Positions 11,993 to 25,300 of a stretch of DNA of 64,000 nucleotides are shown here, in pieces. The stretch covers positions 8,432,001 through 8,496,000 of the forward strand of contig CM034127.1 of the NCBI GenBank assembly GCA_019914995.1. Direction: 5' to 3'. Made by a program: the position numbers and the translations under genes. The DNA is from Acanthochlamys bracteata. Its lineage: Eukaryota; Streptophyta; Magnoliopsida; Pandanales; Velloziaceae. The notes under the pieces were generated by a model. That model made no database searches. It saw only the letters and a list, made by a program, of their open reading frames with translations, and was not told the origin of the DNA. Positions within the stretch are counted from its first letter, which is position 1. Each line of letters begins with the position of its first letter.

Positions 11993-14089
11993 TTATGCAA
12001 AGTATACAGGCCAGTTGAAGTAGTAGGATTCACGAAGCGGCTTAGTCATGTACTGGTTCCACTGAGTAATAACAAAGGAGAAAAGTCAATGGAAGACCAT
12101 AATAGTACAAAAGAGACGAGATGTTTAGTCCACACCAAACATATTTGTCACCAATAAACAGCCTAAAAGAATCTTTCAGAACTCACTTTGAATTGATACG
12201 GCTGTTTCTTCTCTGCTGCTTTCTTCCAATGGTAGTGCTCAAACATCATAGCCTTGTCATGCCAACTGGAGATGATTACGATAAAGTCAGAAATGGAAGG
12301 GGCCTTTAGAGAGAATAGAAGAGAACCAGATGCAGGGGGCCTATTTGAGCTAGTTGAAATCTGAAGTAGACTTTACTATCAATTGGAACAAGAGGAAATG
12401 CCTACATTTTTAGACAAGGAAAGACATAGTTCTATATAAAAGTCATTTTCAAGTACATACATCATAACTTTGGTTAAGCTTCACAGTTCATGTATAGAAC
12501 ATGATTGCATCAATTCTGCTTTCTGCCTAAATTAATAACTAATCTTGAAGTTCTCAATGTTTCAGATACATAGCTTTCAATCATCCATAGTTGGAATGAG
12601 TAGTTTCAAAGGAGGTTTCATGATACCATAGTTTGTGGTCTGCGCTTGTAAAGCACATGCCCTTGTCCTTTATCACCCTCCAAATCTCCTGAATGTTTTC
12701 TCTCTTTTCTTTTAAAATTATCTTTTATATTGATAAGACAAAAACAGTATTTTTGATGTTCTATAAACACATAAAGTACCAATTCCAATTTTAAGTATCT
12801 GACAACTAGGAGTAATCGGAGGCTTGTACTTATGGTAAACTAAGTTATAAAGAACTCAACTTAATATAATGAACAAGTCAATCAAAACAAGAGAAGGGGG
12901 GAAAATAATTTCTAGAATTCAGCCAATTTAATAAACATCTAGGATTAGTTCCAATATGATTGTCATTCTGCCATTGTTTAGATTGGCAAAGCCAACTCCA
13001 AATATTCAGTGATCTTCATTATGGTAGAGCTTGTAAGATGCAATGCTTGATATTAGACTGACGCTTGACCATAAGACCTCTATTCTAAATCTAAAGGCAC
13101 TTTGTAATATTCATATCAACACATGATTGATTAGCCAGCGCTTACATTTATGTTCCAAAAGGTAATTGGCAGCAGATGGATAAATGCATCATAGAAGTGC
13201 GGAAAAAGATAAACTTGCCACTGGCAAGATTCCCAAAACAGTAGATAAGAGTAATTTGAATAAACTCTTCTATAGTGGCGGTTTCAAATTCATTATAAAG
13301 TTGTCTTTTCACAAAAGTTCGAGAGAAAAAAAGAAATGCATGGGCATACCAAACATTATTCAAATTTCAAATTCAATCCCAGGGAGTTAAATTCGAAGTT
13401 CAAATTCAAACGAGTAGTGGAAGTCAAGCACTCAAGAATGAGAAATTAGATGCATGCATGCTGGCTGGCTCCCTCACATAACAACCTAATCCAACCAAAA
13501 GGAGATTCAAGATTGCAGAGGGGTTTGAATCTACAAATACAACCTAAATGTAATATATCATAAAAGTTATAACTTTCTGCAGTGTAGAAAACAACTTGTC
13601 CTAAAACAAGCTTGGTCAACTAAAATGGAAATTCAAAAAAGAAACATTTTTTTATATATAATTAAAATATTTTCTATAAAAAAAAACGCAATAGAACTGA
13701 AGCAAATAGCCCAAGACCGGAAATGCTGAAAATTTCCCTACCTCATTATTAATAATAATTTTTATCAGCAGCCTGATAACTTACTCTGACATGCTTAGAA
13801 AATTAGAACAGAATCGAAAACCAACGCTCAAATTCATACTTACAACAAAGAAAAGTAAAAAGGAAAAATAAAAAGAGAAATAGCAAAAATTTTTAAATTG
13901 AAGCAATAGTAAGTGGGTGGATGGATGGTGTTGTTACTTGTACTGATTGGAGAGATTCCACATGTAAGGATCAAACCAAGTGAGAACAGAGAAAGCAGCG
14001 GAGCCGATCCAGATGTTGACGAATCGCTCGGGATCGGTGTGTGGTACTCCCGGGTCGCCGCGGTAAGGGTTCCCGAAGTACTTCTCCAT
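11993..14089 (-). CDS. Mitochondrial complex I accessory subunit, NDUFB4/B15 type
   Basis: Three coding exons on the minus strand: 14089-13938, 12265-12187, 12061-11993 (300 nt, 99 aa). Introns 12266-13937 and 12062-12186 are GT-AG with matching phases (2 and 0). The protein begins MEKYFGNPYRGDPGVPHTDP, has a short hydrophobic stretch (VNIWIGSAAFSVLTWFDPYM) around residues 24-43, then WHDKAMMFEHYHWKKA, and ends ESYYFNWPVYFA. I recognise this as the small plant protein (Arabidopsis At2g31490-like) found in the complex I membrane arm and equated with NDUFB4/B15; the NDUFB4 equivalence is from memory and is the less certain part. No cleavable presequence is visible, as expected for small inner-membrane subunits. 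It lies convergent to INDH, a complex I assembly factor. Confidence 0.85.
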
Positions 14090-17000
14090 TCTTCCTTCCA
14101 ATCTTCCAACATCAATAACACAAGAAACAAGAACCTTACCTATGTTTTATCTTACCCTCTCATTTTCCTTGCAGTGGTTGGGCTTGGGCTGGAATGGACT
14201 GAAATGGTTGCAGCAAAAACAAGGTCAGGCCCAATTAATTTGTGGCGACTGAAGAAAACTGGATCTTTATGAGCTTGGCCTTGTTTATCTACACATCAAA
14301 CTTTTTTAAAATTTATTTTCAAATTTAAATTTATTTTTAAATTAAAATAAATACAAATTTTAAACTAAATATTTACTGCCAAAATTTTATTTTTAAATTT
14401 TAAAACTAAAAATTTTACTTTCAAACTTAGTTTTAATATAAAATAAAAACACAAAAATTTATTAAACTCACTTTTAATTGTACATTTATTTTTTATAAAC
14501 TCAATTTAAGAAAGTCAAGCAAGATGACTGAATGAGTGGACTTGATCCAAACCAAAACAGTTTGGTACATAGTTATAAAAATCGGAACGAATATTGAATG
14601 GGAATACTAATCGGATCAACGGGTTGATCCGTTATGTTAAAAATATCAAAGTGTTGACGGTAGCACGAACGCCTATTATTTTCTTTGTTAGAAAGCATAA
14701 AAGAAAAAATAAACTAACAAAAAAATATAAAAAAAAAAAATATTTTAAATAATAAATTTCAAAAGAAATTCTTTGTTTTAAAATAATTTTGTTATTTTTC
14801 TTACAATTTAATAGAATTAGTAATATAAAAACTTAAAATCACTAATAATAAATATTTATAAGTAAAATATAACAAACTTGCTTTTTTGTATTATCATATG
14901 TAAATGTAAAATCTAAACTATATATTATCTTTCAATATAAGACTACTAATAATTATTTTTGCATCAATATATCACAAATTTAAATTTTTTAAAATTTAAT
15001 TTAATCTGATTTGACTCGGACGAGTGAGTCGATCGGATCGAAGCGGGTCAGAACGGGTCAAATCGGATCGGAGCGGTCGATTGTATAAACGATTTTATTA
15101 TAAATCCGGACCGAGTTTATGCTCCGGGTCGAACCGAGCGAGCCGGTCCGAATTTTATGACTATAGTTTGGTAGCTCGAAAAGAAATTGAAGAAAAACCT
15201 GATCTTTTTATGTCTCATTTTCCACCGATTTTGAGAGCGTTTTGAATTGCTTTTGAAATTACATTTTTTAAAATTGAAATTTTTTTTTTAAAAAATAAAA
15301 AATTTTACTAGTATATTTTTTAAATTTTCAAATAAATTTTTAAAATAATTATAAAAAATATAAAATAAAAAATTTAAATTTAATTTATGAGAAATACTTT
15401 ACCAAACGCCCTGACCTTTATGACACGTCCATTGGATTGGGGTAATAGGACGCACCTATGTCTGGTGTCCCCTCTATTGTATTAGTGCAAATATGAGGTG
15501 ACTTGGACTGATTTTAATACTTTGACCGGATTGGTCCGGCCCATTTTTATTATTTTTATATGATTCGATTTATTTATTCAATTTATATTTTTTATTTTAT
15601 ATTAAAAATTTTAATAATTATTTTTCAGATAAAAATAAATTTAAAAACTATTTTTTAAAATTAAAATAAATACTAAATATTTTTTTATTATTAAAAATTG
15701 ATTGATTAATGATTAATGTTGATTAAATTAACTATCAATATTGATCGGTTAATATCAACAGTATCCGAACAAACGGGCTATCCGGTAGACGAATAAGATC
15801 GGCCCGATATCGCCTATAGGACCGAGCCGTGCTGACACGAATTTACCATTATTTACCCGAGCCGAACGGATCATTATCCGAACCGATTGGTCAGGGCGCG
15901 AGCTAGTCCATTTGGTCCGGACCAGTTTTATACCTATACTTTCTCGCTTCCTCGTCAGACTCGTCTGGCAATACATTGAGTCGGAAAGACACCATAGATT
16001 CCATTCTGCAGTAGCCGGAATCATCTCTCATAGTGGATGAATTAGAGTCAAAAATAAATTTAGTACCGAAGTAAACGCGCTCTCTATGTAGTTTATTTTG
16101 AAAGCATATAAAGTGCCTACATTTAGCACGGAATAATCGAGTACATGTACTTACATATTTGATCAAAAGCAAACTTGATAATAATTAAGAAACACGTTTT
16201 GCATAAAGTAACCATATATATAATAGTTATAAAATTTTTATTATTTATATCATAATGCTTCGCATCTCATTTTATAATTTTTTTAAATATATGATCCATT
16301 TCGTACTGAACTATATATTAATTTGTTAATTCAGTGAGACGCGAAGCGGAACGCGTAACAGTATTAGCTACATAACTTAGCTAACGTTTATTACTTAAAA
16401 ATATAATTTGAACCAGTTTATAAATAATTATTTAAAACTTAAATTCAATTATAATTAATTATTCTTACAAATATATAGAATGTGATAAATATATAGAATT
16501 TGAAATTAAGCAGAATATGATTAACTTGAAATTTAATTTGCGGTATACTTATATTCATTAAATCTAGAATAATAAATGTGATAGAATTTTAAGAAAATAA
16601 TAACAAGTTACAATTTGATAAAATGTGAGCTAATAAATTTATAATAGATTTCAACTATTTTGTAATTTTCATTAATTTTTTGTTCTTTTAATTAAAATGC
16701 AATTTAAGCCAAAATATAAGGCAAAACTAATTAGTTAGAGGAGAATTACTAAGAAAATATTTACTTAATTAAAGACATTAAAGAAAAGGAGCAAGGAAAA
16801 ATTGAAAATGAAACTACACGGAATTGTTGTCCCATTTTCTATATGATTGCGGAATGGAATAATCTTATAATAATGGAAATCTTTTAACTTTCAGATTAAA
16901 TTATGTAAATTATACCAAATATATCTTCATATCATTAAATGCCATAAAATTTCCATGGGCTCTTTACATGCTTCTGTCCAAAAATAAAATTGAATCGAGG

Positions 17001-17240
17001 AGCTCTTCAACCAACCAAAAGTTATCTTTAAAAAGAACCAAAAAAAAAAAAAAAAAAAAGAGAGATACATACGTAAGAGTTAGTTTATAGGCTTTAAGCA
17101 AATAAATGATTTGCTAAAATATGAATAAAATAATTAAGCACTACAGCTTGTCAACTTTCTCTTGATAATGAATAACTAAAATATTAGATAGAAGTATGAG
17201 ATACTGCTATGCATCAACAATGCTGAGAAAATTATCAAAT
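14090..17240. other. Repeat-rich intergenic region
   Basis: No gene is recognised. 14090 to about 14270 is the NDUFB4-type promoter and 5'UTR. 14282-14512 is an AT-rich repeat also seen near 52865 and 60060. 14568-15166 is a hAT-like MITE (separate entry). 15240-15410 is an AT-rich MITE-like copy ending ACCAAACGCCC. About 15490-15930 has GC-rich Cgg/ccg-type ends (GGATTGGTCCGGCCC; TTTGGTCCGGACC) around an AT-rich core, probably another non-autonomous element. 16200-17030 is AT-rich with no features, and a 19-base A-run stands at 17041-17059. Confidence 0.55.
14561..15173. mobile_element. hAT-like MITE with TSD and imperfect TIRs
   Basis: The left end reads CATAGTTATAAAAATCGG (from 14568). 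The minus-strand read of the right end (from 15166) is CTATAGTCATAAAATTCGG. Both are directly flanked by TTTGGTA (14561-14567 and 15167-15173). The sub-termini are GC-rich (GGATCGGAGCGG, CCGGGTCGAACCGAG) around an AT-rich core with no transposase. Size, TIR type and a 7-8 bp duplication fit a non-autonomous hAT-superfamily element. Confidence 0.65.
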
Positions 17241-18891
17241 ATCCAGCAGCACGAATCTAAGAGACTGACGAGTACTCTCGACTAGTTTCATAGCAAGCAA
17301 GAAATAGGGAACTGCTAATGTGAACTGAACAAATAGCCTAAATAAGACATTTGTGTATTCAACAGCCCAAAATAATACATGCAACTCTCCTGAGCAGAAC
17401 ACAAGACAACTTCTCTTCATCAATGATGATTGCAAAAATGACACTATTTGATAAGAACCTGTTACAGAGGAAGTTGTCCACAAAAGAAGCTTCAAAGAAA
17501 CCCCAGCAAACCACATTTACGCATGCTACACAAGTCATGATATAACTTAGATAGCAAAAGTGATATAGTAAGTCGAGTTGAAAGACTGCACACATTTTTT
17601 GTAACTTAGACATTGGATTTTGCTTTGTACAAATTTCTTTGCAATTGATCATGTCAAAGTCGCTCTTTACATCTTCCATCAACAATGCATTCTGAAATGG
17701 CTACTTAACTACGCAATATGCTCAGCCAATAAAACAAGAGCATGGGGCAAAATGGGCAAAATTAAACTACAAAAGCCCAAATTTGGGTAAGTTAGCTACA
17801 CAACATTAAAGCAATACAATTGTTGCAAAAATATGTTGTGCTGAAATTAAAAGAATCTGCAACTCCAGCAATGGTGTGGAGATTGCAGTCTATTGTTCAC
17901 AACTAACCTGAGAAGCTCCTTTGAGTTTAGCTTGCCTAAACCTTTAATCACCTACAAAACCTGAAAGACAGTCAAGAAAGTTAGCATGCAATACAAATAC
18001 GGTACAAGTTGCACAAGTGAAAACATTATATGTTCTGCTGAAATTAAAAGAATATGCAACTCTAGTACAAGTTGCACAAGTGAAAACAATAGACTACGCA
18101 GACCGCAACTGTTGATAAGTGAAGAAGAAAAAGAAGAAGAAGAAGATTTCCAGAGGGGTGCTCAGAATGTTTCGAGCATAAATACACTTCAATTCTTACC
18201 AACCAGTCAAAACAAAAGAAATCATAAAAAGAACTTTTATGATGCATCATTTGCTTTCTAGAAGAACTTTTCTCCCACCTCTGTCAAACATATCATCTCA
18301 GAAATTAAATAAATAACTCTTCAAACTTGCATCTCTGAATATTCATCTCTACCAAAAGGAAAAGGTATGCACTAATAGCCAGGCAACAAGCATGGAACAT
18401 CTTGAAAGGCAAAATGATAAAGAAAATAAAACTTCAGGCTGTTCTTAACTTGAGAGAAAATGGAGAGAAAAAAAAATAAAATTTATGAGAAGTAAAAGAA
18501 CTTCATCTACTAAACTAAACTGACTTTCCTATTTGAAGCAAAAGAACTTTCTTCTAGTTTCGTTTCCTTCTTCTTAGTCTAATACTTTTTTATTTTATCT
18601 CAAATCAGCCACAGTTAGAGAACCTCTCCAAACTATACCCTGAGGAACGATAACCTAACAAATGGGAAAACGAGTGCAATCTACAACATTCATCAGAGCC
18701 ACTAGGTAATCAACCCACTGTCCAGTAAGATAATTAGAATCATGCTAGGATGTAGTAAATATTCCTGAAAGATACCCTTGTATGTACTAAGTAGAAAAAA
18801 TTGAAGATAATCCAGTATAACTAACCTGTACACTAATTTTACATGGAGGACAGAATCCCTTTCGTGAACAGCAGATCAGCTCAACTATACA
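17240..18891 (-). other. EAF1 3'UTR with probable UTR intron
   Basis: Downstream of the EAF1 stop (18892) the minus strand has a good donor, GTACAG then GTTAGT at 18826/18825, 66 bases past the stop. A good acceptor, CTGTCTTTCAG, lies at 17961, giving a probable 3'UTR intron of 17961-18825. Inside it is a local duplication: GTACAAGTTGCACAAGTG at 18002 and again at 18065. Poly(A) position is not determined; short ORFs here look like chance. Confidence 0.45.
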
Positions 18892-21800
18892 TCATCCTGG
18901 ACCTGAATTTGAAGGTCGTACAGAAAGATTTCCTGAACCTGCCTGATGATGCTGCTGCTGATTCTGCTGATGTTGCCACTGCCCACCAATACTATGTCCT
19001 TGGAATTGCAAATTTCCGGACAGCTGCCTCTGACTTAAACCTTGTTTTGTAGGAGGGATGTGGTACTCGGCTCCACCCAAATTATCCTGTGACAAGGTAG
19101 TTGGATGAGCTGTTGCGGCTGTATCACATGAGATATCTGGCTTCCACTGAGCAGTGGCGACCACAAGCGCAGCATTCAGAGAATCTGTACACTGAGGAAT
19201 GGGCACAGTAGCAATCATCTGATCAACATTGGCGTCAGATGAGGATGATGCCTTTCCATCAGAGTTCACCAGGCGATCATGCTGAAGAATCACTCTTTGC
19301 GCTGTTTGAGGTTGACTTGCCTGGCTTTGTTCTTTCTGCAGAGACACTGAAGACAAAGAAGAAACTGGAGGTTGCTGAGAACTTCGCACCAAGTTACTAG
19401 GAGTAACTTGAGCAGGCCCTTGATTGGAAGTATCTGGATGAGACTGCATAGCTAGAACTTGCTTTGATGAATGGGGAAGAGTACGAGCAAATATCTTTTG
19501 CTGATTTGTGGAATGAGGCACATTTGAATTTAAGACAGGGTTACTAGTATAGAAACCTTGACCCTGTTGCAATAGATTTTTCTCAGAAATTTGAGTCTTG
19601 TTATTTGCTGGAAGGCTGTTCATATGAGATGCATCAACTGGTACATTTTGAGGCAATATTGTGCCCCCTCGACTGATACCCTTCATAAGTTTAGTTTGCT
19701 GCTGCGACTGCTGCTTTTGATGCTGGTGGTTCTTTGCTTGTTGCTGTTGTTGCTGCTGCTGCTGCTGCGGCTGCTGTTGTTGACCTTGGCGTTGTCTCTG
19801 CTTCCCAATTTGAGCCGCCATCACACCACCAGATTGAGGATTATGTGATACCTGCTGTTGATTATGCTGATTTTGTGAAGAGGAAACTTGTGTAATGGGG
19901 GAAGGTGGGTGAGATTGAGGCTGGACCTGAGAACCATTCTGTATTTGCGAAGCAATGTTTTGACCAGAAAAAGTGTGGGGAGACTGAGGTATCATTCTCT
20001 GCTGGAACTGCCTATCCTTTGCAAAACGAATCGCATAAGCTTGCTGCTGAGGGCTTGAATTTGTATTACTTTGAATATGACGATGATTGGGGTTTCCAAG
20101 CATGTGAGACTGCGGAGGCATCAGGTGAGATTGCTGGTGCTGCTGGGCTGTGAAGGCCTGAAGTGATGGAGAAATAGTTGCATTTGCAAAAGGGGCCGTC
20201 ATATTGTTAAAGGAAGGAACACCCTGACCATTACCCTGAGAAGCTTGGATAGGGAAATCTTGCATGATAATCTGCCTACGTTCCTCGGTATTCTGCCCGG
20301 GCTGCAAACATAAGTTTAAATACATTAATAGACAGAAAGCAAATCATCAAATGGATTATCGAAGTCGATGATATTTCATACAGCATTGCGTTAAAAGCAA
20401 TTATTAAGAAACATTGGATCCCTCCTACCTACATCTTAAATAAGAACAACTAAAACACATTGATGAAGAATGAATCCACAAGCACAACAATGAGGACACA
20501 AGGCCTCCATTGTTGGAAGAAGCAAATAATAAGAGTTCCAGAAACTTCCTAAACAGGGCTAGTTTCAGACATTAGGGTGTATAAACATAGGTAATGGAAC
20601 CTATATAACTTAGAGATGAGTATGCAAACACTTCATGTAAAACCCACAACATTCAAGTTCAAAATAACAGTTTTCTATCTCCACCTTTCAGATTTGTGAT
20701 GTAAAAGTTAGAAAAGATTCTGATACATAGTCACATATGAAAATTAAGGGACGTATAGAGAACTGATAATTGTTCCAGAGAGCCAAAACTTAGGGATAAC
20801 TTGAGAATGAAAAATGCAGTGGTTGACAGATTAACAAAAGAGGTAGAAGTTTTCCTTGGATCCACTGATATTTTCACATGAAACCATGTAACTGGTTTTT
20901 AAACATCAATTCCAGTATTCACTCCCTGCATCCCTCCAATGCATTCTTCCATAGATGTTCAGTGGGATCAGAAAAAGCCTAGGGAAGAAAAAATCAAAAG
21001 AAGAAAAATCTAGAGAAGAGAGAAGATTGAAAACAAAGATGACAAACCCTAGGGGAAAAGAGAAAGAAGACAAAAGGCAGCCTCTACAGATTGAAGTCCT
21101 GTAAGGTGGGGGCTGGGATGAGATAGACCGCCTTGAGATGTGTGTTCAAGATGTTGGACTCCAGAGAGGAGTGACTCATGGAGAACTGCAAGTTATTAGT
21201 TAAATACAAGACTGAAAATATCAACAAAATTACTCCAAAAGAAATAAAAAGATAAAGATAAACCACAAGTGCAATCTCAGCAGTCTTGGTATATCAAGAT
21301 AAGGTTGCTAACCCGAAGCATTTGGATAGGATCACGAGGCCTCAGCATTGGGTTCCCAGGCCCAACAGCACCTGGATGGCCAGTAACAGAATTTGGGATT
21401 GCAACACCACTACCTCGAAGCATACTGCCAGCGGAAACCATGTTAAGCATACCTGGAGAAGCTATTCCTTGAAGACCAGGCCTATGCATAGGCATCCCGT
21501 GGTTGATAGCACCCATCATCCCCATACCATTACTACCAGATAAAATACGGACACCCCGATCAACACCCACAGGTAATGGACCAGGTACAGAAATGGTAGA
21601 TTGCTGAATATTTCTACCAGAAAGCATTTGATTATACTGTTGCATTCTCTGTTGTTCATCGACTGGTAAGGACGACTGTCTTGGAAGACCATACCTCTGG
21701 CCATCCCTGTACCAAAATAAATCCAAAACACATCAGAGTACAAAACTTCTACAAAGGTAGAACATTCGGTGGTGTAAAGTGTTATTGAACTAGAAATTAC

Positions 21801-24800
21801 CTAGTTGAAGCGCTTAGCGGAGGAGTTATTGATGGTAAGCTAGTACCCAGTACCATACCAGAAGATCCATTTAAGTTGGTATTCCCACTCGATGTAGGAA
21901 GCGCAGGTGCAGCAGAACCCTGGGGACCTGGTATTCCTGAACTACTTGCATGAGAACCTTGAAATCCAAGAGCAAGAACATCTGCATTTGAAGCAACTGC
22001 ATCACATAGATCAAGTGGACTGCAAAAGAATGAAATAACAGAATTATTAATATGCAGGACATATGATAACAGAAAAGGCAGACAGGAAGATGCCAGAACA
22101 AGACAAGGAACAGCTTGCAGAGTCTATTGCTATTGCTATTATAGCAATAGCAATAATAATAATAATAATAACTAAAAGAAGCAAGTAATTAAATGATACA
22201 TACGTTAAAACACCTCCTGACAAGTCGTTGGAGCATATTTGAGAAAGTGCAACAGCATGAGAACTATGAGGTGGAGTTATTTGCCTCAGTTCCTGAGCAT
22301 CATTCTTCAAAAGAAACAGAACACCATCAATACAATGAAAAGAATACAACAAGAGAAATATATAGAAAAATGATTAGCAAGAATTGACACAGCTTACACG
22401 AGAAAAAATAACACAGACATGGGGTCCATTTCTATAGATAATATATCAACACCATTAAGACAAGGCAACATTGTGTGTGCATATACATTGATCATGAATA
22501 ACAATATACATATAAGCTCATATAACAGAATGTAAACAAAATAGTCACTACAGTTGCCTGCTTCAATATCCCAACACATATTTCTCTCAGTAAATACAGC
22601 TATGAGACAAAAATGACCTAAAATTTTCTTACAAGAGAGACTATAAATTAACTGCTTGGACATCAGGAAATCAAAAGAAATGGAAAATTTCTATATAACA
22701 GCATTAGATAGCAAGTCCCCAAATTTCAAAGAAACATATTGGTAAGAGACAAGCAAGTGTGTCATGTTTTTGATAATAAAATGCAGAAAATGTTTGCAAG
22801 AGCTTGGGATTGTTTAAACGTGGTAATTAAGTGTCCTTGTAGTGCCCTGTGGTGAACACCACCATAAAGTGTCCCATACGTGTCCAAGGAAATGCTGTCT
22901 GCTGCAGACCAGCAATTAGCAGAAAGTGTACTCTTCCTTGCCAATGAATGAAAGAAAGAGAGACCACAAAAGGATCTCTTAGAATCACATACAAGGGAAT
23001 GCGTAACCGAATGTAACTAGAATTGCAATATGCTGTAAATGCCACCAATTTAGAACTACTACCAAGTTTTTGTCAGTAACCTACAATAAGATAGCATCAG
23101 AAAAAGGTGCTTCATCGCTTACCACCAATACCTACTATAAGGCTTAATCATAGGCCATCAAACTAATATTTCAGCACTAGTATATCAAAACTTCAACAGG
23201 AAGTACCAAACTGTTTTGGCTATTGAACAAAGTTGTAAATCTATATAAAGATGCAATGATGCACACATACCTAATATATAAAATTTAAAAATTAAAAAAA
23301 GAAAAAAGGAAAAGGACAAAGATACCAGCTTTCTCTTAAAAGGATGTAGATGCTTCCCAAGCAAAATGATTTTATGAAAATGTCCCTTTAAAGTTTCCTC
23401 TTCCATTGGTCCTTGAAGACGCTGAAACAGTTGCCTGGCACTTCCCTGGTAACATAAAATTGGTTGAGATACTTAAACAAGAAGCCCCGACTTAAAATAC
23501 TTCAAGTCTAGTCCACCCTTTCTAATAAATATTTTACTTTTTGAAGTCAAAACAGAACAGAAAGTCTTGCCTTTGGAATGCCAGGCAGTGTGGAAGGATA
23601 TGGTTGAGATGAACCTGAGTCCTCTGCACTATCAGCTCCATCACCAGCACTTTTGTCCATCAAAGTTTTATGACGCTCCTTACAGTCTTTTGGTTTCCGG
23701 TACATACACTGTAAGAAAACAATACTGTAACTAGAACAAAAAATATAACAAATACAGAGAAAAATCTAGACAATTTACAGCGATCATTTTTCATCTGTGC
23801 AAAAGTACCCAAACTGCAAACATGAAGACATTCACAAATAATAGAAAACAACTAGTGGGAAGTTAGTACTGCATGCAGGAACTAGCAAAAACTCTGGAAC
23901 TGGTAATAGTTAGCTATGCCAAGAAGGTAGAATAACCAGTTATTCTATATTTCTACTCAGCAGTAACAAACTTCCAGTGCCATCAGAACATTAAACAAAA
24001 GCAGTTAATTATAATAATGCTGATGCTTGCATAAAGAGAGTTGATACACTAACAGATCAATGACAGCTTTAAAAATTGGAACCAATGAAAGTTCGGAGAA
24101 GTTGACGATTTGAAACTTTTGTAATTTGATTGGCAGAGCTCTAAACCATCTAATGAAAGACTGTTTCTTTCAATGAACACAGAGAAAACCTTGTACCGTC
24201 TGGATTTTAAACACACACAACAACTCCCATTGAATGCACATTAGCCAACAACATCTAACAGGTAGCATCATCTACAGTTCCAAGAAAACTGACATCAGAT
24301 AATTCACCTTGAACTGCAGGGTGCTGTTGATAGCATCGCTTACTAAGTCCCAGTTTGGCCCCAAATCATGAACAAGAACAACAAGTGCCTAAAAGCACAA
24401 ACAAAATATCTCAGCAGACTGTATACGTGTCATATAAAGAAACATTAAGCAAAGAAACTCATATGAAACCTGGTCTTCAAATTGTGACCACAGACTTCCT
24501 GATCCAGCATGCCCAGAATCCATCTACAGAGAGAATAAACTGTTGAGTGCAACAAGTACAAAAGTATCTAAGATCCACTTTAGTTTCAAACATATCTAGC
24601 AAACAAAAGTTCTTTCCATTTCAGAAGTTTAGCAGTCATTTATTGCAATTGCGTTCCAAAAGGTAATTTTATACTTATGCTTGCTCTTCAAAGCTCAAAC
24701 ATGAAAGCTAAGATTATCAAATTCATACCAAGAGAGGACATTTACAGCAATAAATGCACTTGCATGCATATGTGCCACTGGGATCAACCAGAGAGAACTT

Positions 24801-25268
24801 GCAAAAAACTAAGAGAAAATTTAAGAAAACCTTAGTTGCTAAATCTACTGACAATTGCCTCAAAAAATGGTCCAAGTTAATGACAATTATCGCAAGATAG
24901 ATAGATGCTACTGTATGTTACCACTGTATAACCTATGTCCTGAGAAAGAAATGTCATAGAAACAATCCTACAAACACGACATATGCAAAAGAAAGCATAT
25001 CTGGGAGCAACTGTCAAAACCATAGATTTTATACCTTTGTTGTTTTATTTTTCTTTCCCCGGTCCCTGTTGGCAATTATCTTAATAAGCTTATTTGAATT
25101 TGACATGTTACTCATTTGCGAAGCAACAGGAGAAGGCAAAGATCCAGAGACTGGAGTAACGGCTTCAGGGGGCATCTCGGGCAGTTCTTTTAAGAGCTTA
25201 GGTTTATTTGCTGCATGTTGCCCATGTATACCTGCAAACCAAAGAACAGCCTCTAGAACCTCCCTTAT

Positions 25269-25300
<32 letters not shown>

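Noticed and set aside
13913..14272. 119-codon ORF on the plus strand and 96-codon ORF on the minus strand
   Set aside because: Both overlap exon 1 of the NDUFB4-type gene in other frames; the spliced frame gives a complete recognisable protein.
17041..17059. A-run as the tail of a SINE or processed pseudogene
   Set aside because: No pol III boxes, coding similarity or target duplication in front of it.
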